DNA of 64,000 nucleotides from Tachypleus tridentatus (Eukaryota; Arthropoda; Merostomata; Xiphosura; Limulidae). Where the stretch lies: NCBI RefSeq assembly GCF_004210375.1, contig NC_134825.1, positions 72,903,558-72,967,557 of the forward strand, written 5' to 3'. The position numbers were made by a program, and so were the translations under genes. Numbering within the stretch: position 1 is the first letter of the stretch; each line of letters begins with the position of its first letter. The notes beneath the pieces are model-generated. The model searched no databases. It saw nothing but the letters and a program-made list of their open reading frames with translations, and was not told the origin of the DNA. Shown here one piece after another: positions 13,601 through 26,233 of the stretch.

Positions 13601-13820
13601 ATATATTCAAAAGCAAGAATATCAACAAGGGTATAAAATATGAGAGAAACGTGTTACATAATAAATGAATTTAACAACAAAATATGTAATGCTTAAAACA
13701 CTATTCTTCAAACTTATTTTTGTAAAAGTAATTTTAGCAATATATTGATAAAATAAGAGACTACTTTAATTAATGAATAACTATTATACCATAACAAAGA
13801 TATAACAAGACAATTTAATA
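7681..13820. other. AT-rich non-coding stretch, no genes or SINEs seen
   Basis: Six kilobases of AT-rich sequence with only short chance frames (none above 81 codons). I see no exon with a recognisable protein, no SINE of the three families, and no transposase or reverse-transcriptase remnant. One donor-like site on the minus strand (CCTGAG followed by GTAAGTGG, reading leftwards from about 10135) has no supported exon. If the minus-strand gene starts near 15 kb, this is its first intron. Confidence 0.5.
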
Positions 13821-14160
13821 CTTCAAAGCTGTCACTGCACATACAGCCTTTAAAGAGTAAATATGTAAACCCACCCTTTATTTCAGGAAACCATCATTTT
13901 CTCTATTAAGCTCTTGTAAGTTGCTGGCCTCCTCTACTGCAGATGTCATTCATTTCTTTATTCAACCATCCTGTCAAAAATAAAAATTGTATTTACTGGG
14001 ATACAGCATGTCTATTACAAATCTCAAGTTTGTATCTTATTTTGTATCATCCTATTTTCTCCAAAATTTAGCAATGAAGAATCAAGGATTTTATCCTATC
14101 AATCCCACCAGTAACTTTATAAACTTCAATAAGATCACCATTTAACTCATTTAAAGAAAA
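13820..14160 (-). mobile_element. Diverged CR1-like LINE 3' fragment
   Basis: The plus-strand text here (for example GCTGGCCTCCTCTACTGCAG and the run through GTTTATAAACTTCAATAAGATCACC) parallels the better preserved fragment at 39790-40260. That copy reads as the C-terminal end of a CR1-like reverse transcriptase on the minus strand. This one is older, full of stops, and recognised mostly by that comparison. Confidence 0.5.
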
Positions 14161-14784
14161 AAATAAATATTAACCTATCTATATAAAATAACATTTCTAT
14201 TCTCAGCTTCTTTAAATAATAAGTGCTATTCCAAATACAGAAACAAAAGCAAAATGTTAATGCTTGTGTAGAAAAATTATTGTATTACATTTCTGACTTA
14301 GTACAAGGTTATAATATACTACAGAAATTCTATATTAATGGTGCATTTATTTACCAGCAAACTTTATTTAAAAATAACGTACTAACAACAGAAGTTAACA
14401 GTTCAGATAAAATTATGGCAAATGTGTTGCATATTTTAACATCAATATCCATTATAATATCTTAACACACAAACTTTTCTTTTGATCCTTTTTGTGATCA
14501 ACTTTCTGTTTCTCATGTCTCTCACTTAGTCAATGAAAAATATTCATAAAACCTATTAATTACATTTATCCTTATAAAATTATGGATCACTGGCATTCTC
14601 AATATCCATGATACTGCACTTATAAATCAAAAATTCAAGTAACTTGATGGAGCTTACACTTGGTGCAGCCATTATAACTTTCTTCACTCTTCAGCAAATT
14701 GTTGGTTACATTTACAGTAAGCAATAGCTAAAATTCTGTTAATAACCTTTTGTTCCATCAGTGGCCCATGATGTTTCTACTTAC
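14161..14784. other. AT-rich, nothing recognised
   Basis: No gene, SINE or transposon signature seen. An 80-codon open frame at 14223-14465 on the plus strand has no recognisable features and is probably chance. Confidence 0.5.
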
Positions 14785-15330
14785 CTCAGCTGCATCTCCA
14801 ATGTGAATTTACTTAACATTAATACTTCGGGTTAACCTAGTAGTATTAGTAGTAGGTACTTTACTACTAGTGCTAGTTGTAATGTTATATTACTAAACAG
14901 TGAACACTACCAACATCTGATTTATTCCCCCCCCGAGTCTATAACAAATAATCCATTCAGATACAAAAGTATTTGCATGCACGCATCTCTACAATACACT
15001 TTCGAGCGTCGTAACAGCACACAGAACTTCAACACAATGGAAAAGCAATACGACTTGTACGAGTTTCGACGCCATGATTCTCGTTTCTGACACGGCCAAC
15101 CATGTCCAACAGTCACTGTACACTGGCCCTACATCATGGGCCTCCCAGAGATGTGAATATTTACAACACTTTTACCCTAATTCGTAATACACACAACATT
15201 TATTTCGTTACAATACAACAATACAATTTTTAACTCACCTAAACAACAATTTCTTTCAAACCATCCTCTTTTTTTCGCATATTATACATACACAACTTCC
15301 CGCGTTGAAAAACTGCGAAGTATATCACTT
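14785..15330 (-). promoter_or_regulatory. CpG-rich block with splice donor: candidate promoter and 5' exon
   Basis: This block is clearly richer in CpG than its surroundings (for example TTCGAGCGTCGTAACAGCAC at 15001-15020, TTTCGACGCC near 15066 and TTCCCGCG near 15300). On the minus strand a consensus donor GCAGCTGAG|GTAAGTAG ends a possible exon at 14785. Together with the acceptor at 1739 this would give a non-coding first exon for the acidic-protein gene. Direct proof is lacking. It could equally start a transcript I cannot follow. Confidence 0.35.
14989..15075 (-). CDS. Short frame in the candidate 5' exon (possible uORF)
   Basis: ATG at 15075 in the context AATCATGG opens 28 codons (MASKLVQVVLLFHCVEVL and on to TAG at 14989). 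The N-terminal half is hydrophobic and looks like a short signal sequence. It could be an upstream open reading frame or chance. An overlapping earlier ATG in another frame reads only 24 codons. No family recognised. Confidence 0.15.
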   Translation of the reverse strand: MASKLVQVVLLFHCVEVLCAVTTLESVL

Positions 15331-17857
15331 ATACTCTTGGTAGCAAGTCTTCTAACTACAAATCTCCATCTATGACGATAACATTATTATTTTTTTAACA
15401 ATAGAAAATAGCAGATGTTTTATGTACGATAATTAGTTACTCTTTGACTTTTTGGAGTCATTTAATGAATATACGAATTCACATGCCTCATTGTTATATT
15501 TGCGATAGAAAAATACTTGTATATGTAAACAACAAAAAATTAATATTTTGCTTAAATTTTAACTTTAAACGATGCAAGGAGAAAACCAAAAGTAATTCAA
15601 TCCATCAAAGCTTTTGCATTTTCAGTTTGTATGAGGAAAATGAAAAGTTTAAGCTAGTGTAACAAGGTGCATGTTTTGTTACTTTAAAGTTTAGAATAAT
15701 TAACATTATTATTGTGTTACATACATGAAACATAATAATCTAAACAGATAAAACAAACATGTATCTCAGGACGGCTGGTATTGGTATTAACCCTTTTACT
15801 AATAAAGCTGAGGACAACGTTTCAACCTTCTTAGGTCATCTTCAGATTAACAACGTACCGCCTTCAAAGTATTTTCATCTGTAAAGGACATATGATTAAT
15901 TACTCATAAAAATGACATATTTTTTAATTATTATAAAATGTTTTAATATATTTCATACCTGTTTCAAAACACTGAGCTTGAGAGTTACATAACACTAGAG
16001 TGGGGTGATGTTACATATTTCATAGAGTGTTATCAATTCCTCTATTTCTTGGTAGTGTATTTCCATGCGTGAATACGGTATTACTTTAAATTGTTTACAC
16101 TTGCATACGTGATATTTGTAGATTCAGCTTATATCTTTACAAGTATCAAACATGCCAGTCTTATAATAACAGATGCAAAGTTCGATATATGTGGAGTACA
16201 GTATTTAACAACTTGATTGGGATTATTGGCTTATGTGAAATAAGGAGAATGATTAAGTGGGATGGAAAACAAAATCATATTTCTACAATAAAACAAAAGA
16301 AAGTAAAACTTCTACTACACTGTGTTTATTCTCACAACTTTCACTCTTTCGTGAATGATATCCAAATAATGTTTTTATTTGCTGACATTCTAGTAGAACT
16401 GAGCTTAGAAAGTGCACTTAAAAATTCAATAAGTAAACTTGGTTTCTTTGTTCAGTAGGCAAAAATCACCTCTTGAACTTGTTCCTTCACAGCATTGGTT
16501 GGCTGTAATATACAGACAATGTCAATTCGGACAGCAAAGAACAGTATAATCATCACATATACATATCTTTATGCAGAATAAATACTACCTACTACAGAGA
16601 ACATAAAACAAAGCAACCAGAACAAGGCAATCTTAGTGAGTTTCTGGATATCGTGATTATATTAAGTTCTTTGAAACTGAATGTGTATTCTTTCATGAGC
16701 TGGCTGATGATAAATGTTAGTCAAACACCTTTGATTCTGCAATGACTTTATGTATAGGAAGTACAATGTATAGGTTTCATAGAGACGTAATCCACGGCAA
16801 AGTACTTAGAGTCCAAATTAAAATAGAAAGTTGGTTGAATTGTAGTTGATCAAAGGATTAGTTGAGTGCACATGTTAAAGGAGGCTTAAACAAGTTTTTA
16901 CAATCAAAACACTGACATTGGTTACTGTTCAAGCAATGTGCCTGCATCTGTATGCTTAATGTGTACTTTTGCCTAATCTTACTTGAAGAATGTGTGTCTG
17001 AGGAACTGAAGAATTTCCTGATCCTCGTTCTTTTTTTATTTTTCGAATAAAATGAAACAATGGAAAAATACACTCTTTATCTCAAACTTGGCCTTATTTC
17101 TTGCTCAGTGTCTGGTTGTCACGCAAACAGCATTTAATTCCAGTGGGAATGAATAGTTGTCAAAGCTGCAATAGATATCTAAACAACTAGAATAGGTAAT
17201 ACTGACCTTGCATTTATTTGTTGGTGGTACATTAATCCTTTCCTAATTACGCTTATAGCTTGCGGACTTCATACTTCCAAACTGTATTTGTAATAAAACA
17301 ACATTAGAAAAATATCCAGTGAAACTGTTTACTAAAATATATCATTTTCCTTACTTATTAATATTTCAACTTGATTAACTTAAAATATTTTCTGCACTGT
17401 GTCTCTGAGAAACAACAGGTAAAGCTGCACAACAACCGTCAAATAAACCTGTGTTCTTTAAAACCTTATGTAAAACCATGAGTTCCCTCCTAGCAGTAGC
17501 GTGAGATTCTTTGTTACTTTTATGTATTCCGTGAAACGTTTGCTATATGCCAAACGTCAACATTCAAACATTTCGGGTTTACTAAAGATATTTTTACAAA
17601 AGATTAAAATTCGTGCTTCTACTACTATACTCCATTAAATACGCAAAGAAAATTGGATTCCCTTGCAGGTGGTAGGTCCTATTTTTTTTTCTGATGAAGA
17701 TTGATTAAAAACCTAGAGTTTATAAGGTGAAATGCTCAATAGTGTTCTTAACATTCAATTAAATTGCTGAAGTGGTTTTCTCGAAACGCCACACGATGTT
17801 TAGCATCAGACAATTCACTCGTTATCTTGGAAAACAGATGTTTTTAACAAACATCCT
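15331..17857. other. Non-coding, one unassigned repeat-like motif
   Basis: AT-rich sequence without recognisable coding. At about 15765-15860 a less AT-rich segment (GAGGACAACGTTTCAACCTT then CTTAGGTCATCTTCAG) resembles a motif I have seen as a dispersed repeat in invertebrate genomes. I cannot assign it to an element from sequence alone. Confidence 0.4.
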
Positions 17858-17868
17858 TTCAAACACTA

Positions 17869-18145
17869 GGCCCGGCATGGCCTAGCGCGTAAGGCGTGCG
17901 ACTCGTAATCTGAGGGTCGCGGGTTCGCGCCCGCGTCGCGCTAAACATGCTCGCCCTTCCAGCCGTGGGGGTGTATAATGTTACGGTCAATCCCACTATT
18001 CGTTGGTAAAGAGTAGCCCAAGAGTTGGCGGTGGGTGGTGATGACTAGCTGCCTTCCCTCTAGTCTTACACTACTAAATTAGGGACGGCTAGCACAGATA
18101 GCCCTCGAGTAGTTTTGTGCGAAATTTCCAAACAAAAAAAAAAAC
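17869..18145 (+). mobile_element. SINE family A, full length, with 11-bp target-site duplication
   Basis: Complete family A copy. The tRNA-like head has an A box (TGGCCTAGCGCG), an anticodon-loop region CTCGTAA and a B box (GGGTTCGCGCC). A conserved body follows (AGAGTAGCCCAAGAGTTGGC), then the tail GCACAGATAGCCCTCGAGTA and a poly-A end. TTCAAACACTA flanks it exactly at 17858-17868 and 18146-18156. The loop CTCGTAA fits descent from a threonine tRNA with anticodon CGT (inference). This is the leftmost SINE in the window. Confidence 0.93.
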
Positions 18146-18156
18146 TTCAAACACTA

Positions 18157-18615
18157 AATTTTCAGTCACATAATTGTTCTAATTGTCAATAATGAAGTGA
18201 TAATTCTGCAATGTAGCGTATACATTATACCTCAACACTATTTGATTGTTTGAAAACAGAAACTCAACTTTTTCCAGTTTATGATCATGCACGCAAATAA
18301 GCAACTATCTTAACTTTCAATGATCGAGTAGCAGTCACAAAATATAGTTCTTCCATTCTGCTGGATATCACTTACCGACGGATCAGTAAGCAAGGAATAA
18401 TATGATAGTCTTTGATTGTTCTAACCAAAGACTGTTTTAATTTGTACATACGTGATGGCAGCACAATATAATATATACATAAAATTCCATGCCTTCAAGT
18501 CAATACTTGAGCATGAGGGGCTGCATCACACTTACAGTCAATAATATATTTTTGAAATTTTAGTTTTTAATCAAGTGAAAATCAAAGTCTCATGATGTAG
18601 GTTATATAATAAAGT
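18157..18615. other. AT-rich spacer, nothing recognised
   Basis: No gene, SINE or transposon signature seen. Confidence 0.5.
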
Positions 18616-18980
18616 GTGCGCAACTTGATGACTTGGAAAACAAGAAATGCCACTTCCTTTCAATTATCAGATCATTCTAGCCATTGTTTGTCAGTCTTAT
18701 CTATATCAATTAGATCACTGACTTTGGCATTTCATCCAACAGTTGGAGTTATTAGTCTCTTCCATCTCCAACAACTCCTCATCTTGTTCATCAAGATTGT
18801 TAGACAGGTATCTGCAGCCTCCTCTTCTTTATCAGGCAGGTTGAAACAATTCAAGAAGGTGTCTTTATTCTCCTATGACTCATCATTTTTACCTTTAAGC
18901 TCCTGGTCAAGCCAATGCTCCAAAGGCGTGTCTTTGAGGTATGGATACTATTTTATTGAGTATCAGGTATAGACCCTTCC
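18616..18980 (-). pseudogene. Coding-like remnant of unknown origin
   Basis: The minus strand reads like degraded protein sequence: DTPLEHWLDQELKGKNDES, then FNLPDKEEEAADTCLTIL, then after a frame change DEELLEMEETNNSNC. The acidic composition and the run between stops suggest a former coding region, perhaps part of the transposable element whose polymerase fragment follows at 19230. I do not recognise a family. The overlapping plus-strand frame of 118 codons is serine/leucine-rich and looks like its shadow. Confidence 0.3.
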
Positions 18981-19229
18981 AGCCAGATTCAAGTATCTTA
19001 CATTCCATTGGAACATTCCCAAACTACACCACTCATTCACTATCCAATCATAATACTTTTTTGCTGATGTGCTGTATTTGTGAGTTATTATTGAGCAAAT
19101 TGGTGTGTATGAATCATTATCACTCTCAAGCACCCTATATATTCATGGGAACACTGAGGTGCTTCTCATTGTTGTGAAGGATCAAATATCATAAGTAGTG
19201 CTTATTAATCTATATATTAAATATGTTAA

Positions 19230-19860
19230 TGTGTTTTTGGGAGAAGACAGCTGATAGGGTCAAAGAGAAATCATTATCCATTACATAAATGTGGGAAATG
19301 CCTACGTGATTAAACAACTATCAATTAGGATTCCCTGAGGCACTAGGAATATAGACAGTGGTAAGAGGCATCAAATGTTAGAGGATGGGAATATACTGCA
19401 ACTGTAGCAACTGTTAAATACAAGAACAAGTTGGGAAGGTTCAGTGTTGATTTTAATATGGTGAGCACCATGACATATGCTGATGACTTCCCATTACACT
19501 AAAAAGACAAATACCCGAATATGTCAGAAGGTACCCACTGGTTCAAAATTTTAGACCTGATTTTCAGGTACTGTCAAATTGAGCTAGTCTTTATAAATTC
19601 TGAGTCATATCATTAGGTTTGTGTAAAGCTCTTGTTACTACTTTTGAGAAATTAGCAGATCTTATGCTTAAAGGACTACAATGGGGCAAATGACTGGATT
19701 GTTTAGACGATGTCTTGGCATTTGATCACACATTTGAGTCTGCTGTTCTGAGCCACTTAATGGTATTGCATCAGATATGAACAGATGCTTTGAATTTGAA
19801 ACACAGTGTGATAATAAATTTACAAGCTATTGGTCACATTTCTTAAACAAAACAATCATT
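19230..19860 (+). pseudogene. Gypsy-type LTR-retrotransposon polymerase fragment
   Basis: Frames on the plus strand give the usual order of a Gypsy reverse transcriptase. NVGNAYVIKQLSIRIP corresponds to the pre-RT segment, ILDLI plus YCQIEL to the RT core entry, ADLMLKGLQWGK and then CLDDVLAFDHTFESAV to the catalytic Y/C-x-DD box. Several stops and shifts interrupt it, and no LTRs were found on either side. It is a fossil fragment of an element that once copied itself through an RNA intermediate. Confidence 0.7.
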
Positions 19861-22276
19861 TGATGCTTTGCACAGAATGCTTACTGCCTAGCTAAGAGGT
19901 GAAAGCTCTCCAACAACACTCATAGAGAGCTCTCTAAATTCCCTTACTGTACATAGGCATGCATAATATCCACATTTATAGTAATGAAAAGTTATGTGCT
20001 CAGTCAATGTAGGATATAAATTAGATTCTTCTGAATTTGAATAAAATAGATTTCTTTTTGATATCCCAGTATTTTTTATGTGTTACTCGCTATAACGAAT
20101 GGATCTACTCATAAATGTTAGTGCAATAAATTTGCTAGTTTGGCTATTCGTGTTTTCAGTTATTGTTTCACTATGGATTGTTGTATTTAGTCTAGGCTCG
20201 TATAAGAGTTTAGTTAATATATTTAAGTAATAACAGTGTAATTATTAACCCTGGCTAGGGGAAGTTTGGCTGAAAAGTAATAGTTCTGCTGAATGTTTTG
20301 TTTTGTAACGTGTGGAAACAAGCTAAGCTTCATTTCTCACAAAAGGCAGCATATCACAGCACCAAAACTATTGGTACACATCTCACAGGAGTAACTCCAG
20401 TTGGTTACTTTTGTAATAGAGATCCATGCCAGAGGCAATCTGCCTATGGCTAATATAATACGTGGTATCCTGTACTATGGAAATATATATATGTATACAT
20501 ATCAATGTGTGGTATTCACACGTGTTTAGAACATTACATAAAGTCGTTCATGAACATTATATAGCATAAGTAAACCAATCTCTAAAACACAACTGGTAAA
20601 CAACATTTGAATGAAGGAAATGTTTAATTAAGATATTAAAATATATAATTATAAAGTTAACTGTAACTATTGGCTTGGAAGTATTGTTTGAAGATACATT
20701 GAGCGTGTTAAAATCCATTAATGTAGAAAAGAGAATACTTCAGCTCCATCAGTGATACATTTGACAGGTAGTGAATCTTCTTGGAAAATATAAGACTAAT
20801 AATTAGTCTCTTACTATGATAGTCAGAAAATAGTTTAACATGCTGTTTTGCTAATAGTAATTTAAATATTTTAATTGATTGAATTTAATTGTTTGTGAGA
20901 CTATGAAATTTTTGTGTGAGATAAAATTCACAAATAATTGTAAGTACCATATCAAAGTTAAACTTGATGGACCCCACGTAATATTTGATTGTAAGTATAT
21001 GTTTTCAATTATCCAGATTTAAATATTTCTGAAAAAAAGAGAAGCTTGTTGAATATTTTATTAACATTTCAATACAAGGCACGATTGTACATAAATAAAA
21101 CCAAAAGCAACAAGAAAAACTTGTGAGGTATTGCTTTGTATATATGTTTGAACGTATGGACATATTCTTCCTTATTTTGTAACCACCATGAACATGATGA
21201 AGATACATATATTACAACTATGAAAGTACTTAGTTGTATTTTTCCAGTTCTGGCAAGCTTTTACTGAACATTGCAAATATTTTCTGTACAAAAAATTAGA
21301 TTTTGTGAATAAGTAGTTTTTTACTGCTCTGAGGGCAAAGTGGTTTCCGTGTTAATCTGGATAACCTCTAAAGCCTCTTAAATAAATATCAAACGTTTTT
21401 TCAGTAAAACTTCACATTTTATATGCTATTTTCTGTATTTTAACTCAATACAAATTCGGTCAGTTTAACTGACCTTGTTACCACCATAAAGAAAAACGAA
21501 GTAGATATAAATTGCTCTTTTTTTTCTTTCTAGAATGACTGCGTATTGTAAGAGAAAACCACCTTTATTTATTATAGATAGCTTAAGGCTCGTTACAGTA
21601 TACATTTCTTTATACCTAATTTTATTTGATACTACCTTTTAAATAGTACTTAACAAATAATTCCACTACAAATTGTAAATCATCCGATTAACAAGTAGCT
21701 CATTATCTTACTGAATGGTGTTACACATTAGCTGCTGCGAGTATATCTCATAAATAATATTTATTTTTATTAATGTTTTCATTATTTTAATTAATCTAAT
21801 CTAACATGTTTTTATTTTGTTATATTTTAGTTACTTCTATAATAATAAATAACGAATATACAAGGAAAAAATCAATATAATACTTACTTTTAACTTCTTG
21901 TTGTTAATTGCTAACGAAATTTAAGTATAGGTTTTATAATGATAATACTATTACACAACATAATTTGTATTCACTTAAAAATGTATTTAACAACAAAATA
22001 ATAACATACACAAAACAAACAGTGCTTTATAATAATTTTAATTTAACTCGTTTTCTGACTAAAACAAGAGGGCGCTCAAATTCATTTCATTTGCTACTCG
22101 ATCTGAACACCAAGAGGAAAGCTTTTAAAGTGGAAAAAAATATGACAAAACTCTGTACTGACATCACAGCATTGTACGTCATTTGAGAAATTAAAACCTT
22201 GCCTTTCTATTGGTTATAAATAATACAGTATAAAACGTCAGAGAAAACTATCGACAATTTGTGAAAAATGTGGCAG
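19861..22276. other. AT-rich intergenic DNA, nothing recognised
   Basis: No exon, SINE or transposase seen. Open frames are short and AT-driven, including a 92-codon frame at 21908-22186 without an ATG start. Confidence 0.5.
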
Positions 22277-22684
22277 TAATGCGTATTTTTCAACAAAAAG
22301 TTTTGTATAATTTTATTTGCATTAATATTTAGTTCTGGTACGTTACAGATAGTAGTGGAGAGTGAATATCCTGAGAGGTGCTTATATGGTGACTTCACAA
22401 AAAAATCTCCCCTGTTTTTCGGTGCGTTAGGTTTCAAGGGTTCGTTTACAGTTAATCTCAACGGAACCATTACTGAATAAGTACTGCTGGATAATATGCT
22501 GGATAAAGGAGATTTGACCACGACCACCATCAGCTTCACTCTGAAGTATCCAAAGTCTACAATTAAAACTAAACGCTCATTTCCTGCTACCAGATTTCTG
22601 AAAAAGACTCAAACTGAAATGAAGATGTCGACAGGATCGGTTCACTTCACAAGTCAATCTACTAGACTTACATTTGAGATATAA
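22277..22684 (+). pseudogene. Unrecognised broken reading frame
   Basis: After a stop at 22277-22279 the plus strand stays open for 66 codons to an in-frame TAA (about 22477), then continues in the same frame for another 68 codons to TAA at 22682. The first part starts with a signal-peptide-like run (KKFCIILFALIFSSGTLQI) and continues VVESEYPERCLYGDF. After the stop it reads DLTTTTISFTLKYPK and ends RLTFEI. No ATG precedes it. The composition looks protein-like, but I recognise no family. Alternatives are an old processed copy, a captured gene fragment, or chance. Confidence 0.3.
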
Positions 22685-22689
22685 ACAAC

Positions 22690-23365
22690 ATTCAATGGTT
22701 GCATGTAGAGCTACAAATGCCCACTACAGGAGTTCAGTGTAGAAAAATCAAAGACACGTTTGATGTTCTTTATCATTAGGCGATCATAAAATTTCTGGAG
22801 TACAAAAATATTTCCTGGAGCTTAATTTATTGAAGAAGTAGAATACCTCCAAGCCTAGGGTAATTATCCCTATATCTTCCATCAGAAGGGTATCATTACC
22901 GATTCAATCTTTCATCAAAGCACTGACAGGAATGACTGCTATCATCAATGAGGATACTTCCAGTTCAACAGTAGTACAATGGAAAGGAGAGCCCTCCACA
23001 CTCAGATCAAAATATGGGAGCAAATCACCTTGCAGTAGATTCAAATATTAAAGTTTCACTTACAGAAACAGGAAGTCAGATGAATGGAAGCTTGGTAGCT
23101 ATATATCCATAAGATGGATAATCTGCTTGGAATGTAGAAAAACACTGTCACAGTTGGATGAAAAAATGTATCAATTCCAAGATGAGCTGGCAAAAACTCA
23201 AAAGACGATTGCAATGGCCTTAGAGATTCTTCTCTAGACTACTAACATACAATGTTTAAGGACCTGTTGTCGGAACTTCCATAGGTAAGTCATTCTACTT
23301 CTCTTTATATATCTTTTGTACATGTTCATTGTAAATTGCTTTTATTTATTTGATTCTTATGTAGA
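22690..23365. other. Unassigned segment with one short protein-like frame
   Basis: Less AT-rich than its surroundings. At 23056-23236 a plus-strand frame of 59 codons reads RWIICLECRKTLSQLDEKMY, then QFQDELAKTQKTIAMALEIL, which would form a short coiled coil. It has stops on both sides and no ATG at its start. I cannot say whether it is part of a mobile element or chance. Confidence 0.25.
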
Positions 23366-24666
23366 CAGACAGTTCCAGACTTACGTATGGGTTACGTTCA
23401 AAAAACCTTTACGTAAATCGGAAAGGCCTGGAAGAGATATATGCTGATTTAATGGTTTTATATGCCAACCTTGGTTTACATCACGCAATGCTTAATTGGG
23501 CTATGTAGATATAATACATATGTTCAGCAAATGCAAAAAGAAACAAACAATTTTTAAAAGTGAAGAATAATTCATTTGGCAAGTTTGTTTATTACCAGGT
23601 GCCACGAATACAAGCATCAGACGTGAAATGAAGTTGCACATGTGTAAGCTTACTACAATAACCACCACCAGATGTCAGCGCGATTTGTTAACGGTTTTTA
23701 ACCTGTAGTCGCCAGCTGTATTGACTTCAAGTAAAAGAGTAAGCCTATCTTTTTCTACTTTAAATCCTAGCATTGTTTTCTCTTCAATTGAAACGTACGT
23801 GCGATCAGGCATTCTTTTCCAACGTAACCAAATTTAATCTACTTTAAGCACTTGTTGTATTCTGCAACCACCGAAAACAGCTTGGCAATGTTAGCATCGC
23901 CACTGACAGCTTCGCCACTCACTTTAACATTATGAAAACTAGCACGATGCTTAAAACGATTAAACTAACCAATACTAACTAAAAACGATTCCGGAATATT
24001 TGCATACTTCCCATTTATTCATAAAGACTTTGCGCCTTTGTTTGAATCGTCAGAAGGCTTAATGAATCTGGTCTTTCATTCTCAAGACAAGACAAACAGT
24101 TTCTCCATCAGCCTGCTGTCTTGTTATTACTCTAAACTTTAAGTGTGGAATACTTTTGCATATTCTTTAATCAGTTCAGCATCTTTCACTATTGTGTTCA
24201 CTATAAACACTGAGAGACCGAGTTCACACACAAAAAATGATAAGTTCTGTCCATCCCACATTTTCAGTTTTATTTCTAAATCTATTTTAGTGCGTTTACG
24301 AGTAGGTTCACCACTGTGCCTATTTCCAGTCATGATTAGGGCACAAAATTCACTATCACAGAGAAGAAAAAAAAAACAGACAAAAATTGCTACGAACGAT
24401 GCACAAGATACGTTTAGTGCGAGCGTGTGTATGAATGAATAAGAGAAAGAGAGAAGGGCGGGCGGGCACATAGTAGCATCCCCAAGAGCAGCTGATTAGG
24501 TTGTAGAAATGACCACGTCAGCAGTAGCTCATTGTGTGAAGATGACGTAAGGTAAAATTTTTCTCAACTGACAATTGAGAAAATCCTGTACTATGGATTT
24601 ATGATATTTTTCTACGTAAGCGTGAGTTTGCGTAAGTCGCATATCATGTAAGTCGGGGATCATCTG
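23366..24666 (-). mobile_element. Tigger/pogo-type DNA transposon remnant
   Basis: Both ends carry related inverted termini: left CAGACAGTTCCAGACTTACG, right (reverse complement) CAGATGATCCCCGACTTAC, the pattern of Tigger-type ends. On the minus strand from about 24340 the frame begins MTGNRHSGEPTRKRTKIDL and continues FFVCELGLSVFIVNTIVKD, a CENP-B/psq-like helix-turn-helix. Further on it reads FKHRASFHNVKVSGEA and VEKDRLTLLLEVNTAGDYRL, matching the second DNA-binding domain and the start of the DDE domain of Tigger transposases. Stops are frequent and the C-terminal part of the catalytic domain is missing; a full element is about twice as long. The flanking TA duplication is not clear. Confidence 0.8.
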
Positions 24667-24668
24667 TT

Positions 24669-24689
24669 CATATATATATATATATATAC
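24669..24689. repeat. (AT)n microsatellite
   Basis: About 20 bp of alternating TA immediately beyond the right end of the Tigger remnant. Confidence 0.9.
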
Positions 24690-25384
24690 ATTCATATATA
24701 CATGTTGGTATGATTTATATAAAGTATTTTAGTTTGTGTTATACATAGGTAAAATTTTTATTTTCTATAGCTTCTGCAAATACATATTTTTTATTTTTAT
24801 GCTACACTTTCGTTTAATGTCAAGTGGTTTTTTGTATGTTTGTGATGCATGAATATATTTTGTGTATGTGTTATGTATTTCAGGTTTATAACAAGAACAT
24901 TCTTTTGTTCATTGTATATTTTTATTTTTCAAAATCATATTCGTAATGTCCTTATTTTTTAGTTTTGTTTACATTTTAATCTACATGAAATGGTTCTGCT
25001 TTACCCGTGGATCAAGTTACACGTTCTTTCTTCTTTGTGTTTTAAGCACTATGATTTTAATGTGGGGTTTCTTTATTTCATGTGGCATGTTTATTATTTT
25101 AGAAAGACTTCTTACAGTGGTGTTTGTAAGTCAGGGTTAAAGAGATTTTCTTATGTCGTGTTTAATTTGTTTGATATTTTTACTATTTCTGTTAGTGTAA
25201 AACTTCTCTTCCCGTGCTGTTAAGCTGTATTGTAGGACAAGTTTTTTGAGACCAAGGTAACTTAATATCATTACCAATGTGTAGCTTAACGTTTATTCAT
25301 TCTTAATATTCAAAGGAACAGATGGACAGGTCGGCATAGAAATAAAGAGCAGAGAAGAAGCGTACTATGCACGTGTATTTTCTA
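24690..25384. other. AT-rich spacer
   Basis: T-rich sequence giving hydrophobic chance frames at 24946-25223. No gene recognised. Confidence 0.5.
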
Positions 25385-25650
25385 AACCACATGGTTAAAG
25401 TTCCTGACTCATAATTTGAGGGTCATGAATTCGAATTTCCATCACACCAAACATGCTCGTCTTTCTAGCCGTGGGGGTGTTATAATGTGACGGTTAAATT
25501 TACTATTCGTTGTTAAAAGAGTAGTCCAAGAGTTGAAAGTGGGTGTCGATGACTATTTGCCTTCCCTCTAGTCTTACATTGCTAAATTAGGAACGGCTAG
25601 CGCAGATAGCCCTCGTGCAGCTGTGCTCAACTTTAAAACCAAACAAACTA
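25385..25650 (+). mobile_element. SINE family A, diverged
   Basis: The head is worn (B box GAATTCGAATTTCC), but the body (TAGCCGTGGGGGTGTTATAA, AGAGTAGTCCAAGAGTTG) and the tail (GCGCAGATAGCCCTCGTGCA) are clear. The end is an A-rich run. No exact target-site duplication found. Confidence 0.88.
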
Positions 25651-25990
25651 AAATATAGATATTTTTCAAATTTTTAGAATGTTTCAGAGTTTATTCGTAG
25701 TATAAATAGGACATTGTTCAATGGAAATGCTAACTTTTTCGTATTTATTATTTGTACAATTGCATGAGTCATTGAGGTCACTGCACCGAATAGAAGCACT
25801 GGTCTGTTATAGCAGTAAAGTATGTAAGCTTCTCTGAATTTTATGAATATTTTGCTGATACAAGAACGGCTTTCAGTTACGTGGATGGTGCGTGTACCTG
25901 GAGAGAGAGATCTTTGTATAAATATAATGTATTAATTTGTTTAATAGATCGTGATATAATATATTTTAGCACACATTGTTCTATATTTAC

Positions 25991-26233
25991 AGATTTGTGC
26001 AAAGCTACACGAGTTCTATCTGTGCTAGCCGTCCCTAGTTTAGCAGAGAAAGACTAGAGAAAAGGCAGCTAGTCATCACCACCTACCGCTACTCTTTTGT
26101 CAAATAATAAGGGGAATGACCGCCACATAAAAATGCCCCCACGGCTGAAAGGGCGAGCATGTTTGGTGGAATGGGAATTTGAACCCTCCACCCTCAGATT
26201 GTGATTAAAACGCCCTAACTATCTGGCCCTAAC
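25991..26233 (-). mobile_element. SINE family A, diverged, inverted
   Basis: Read on the minus strand: a worn tRNA-like head near 26160-26233, body, and tail at 25991-26030 (plus-strand GCAAAGCTACACGAGTTCTA). Part of the central body near 26090-26130 is shortened. Confidence 0.87.
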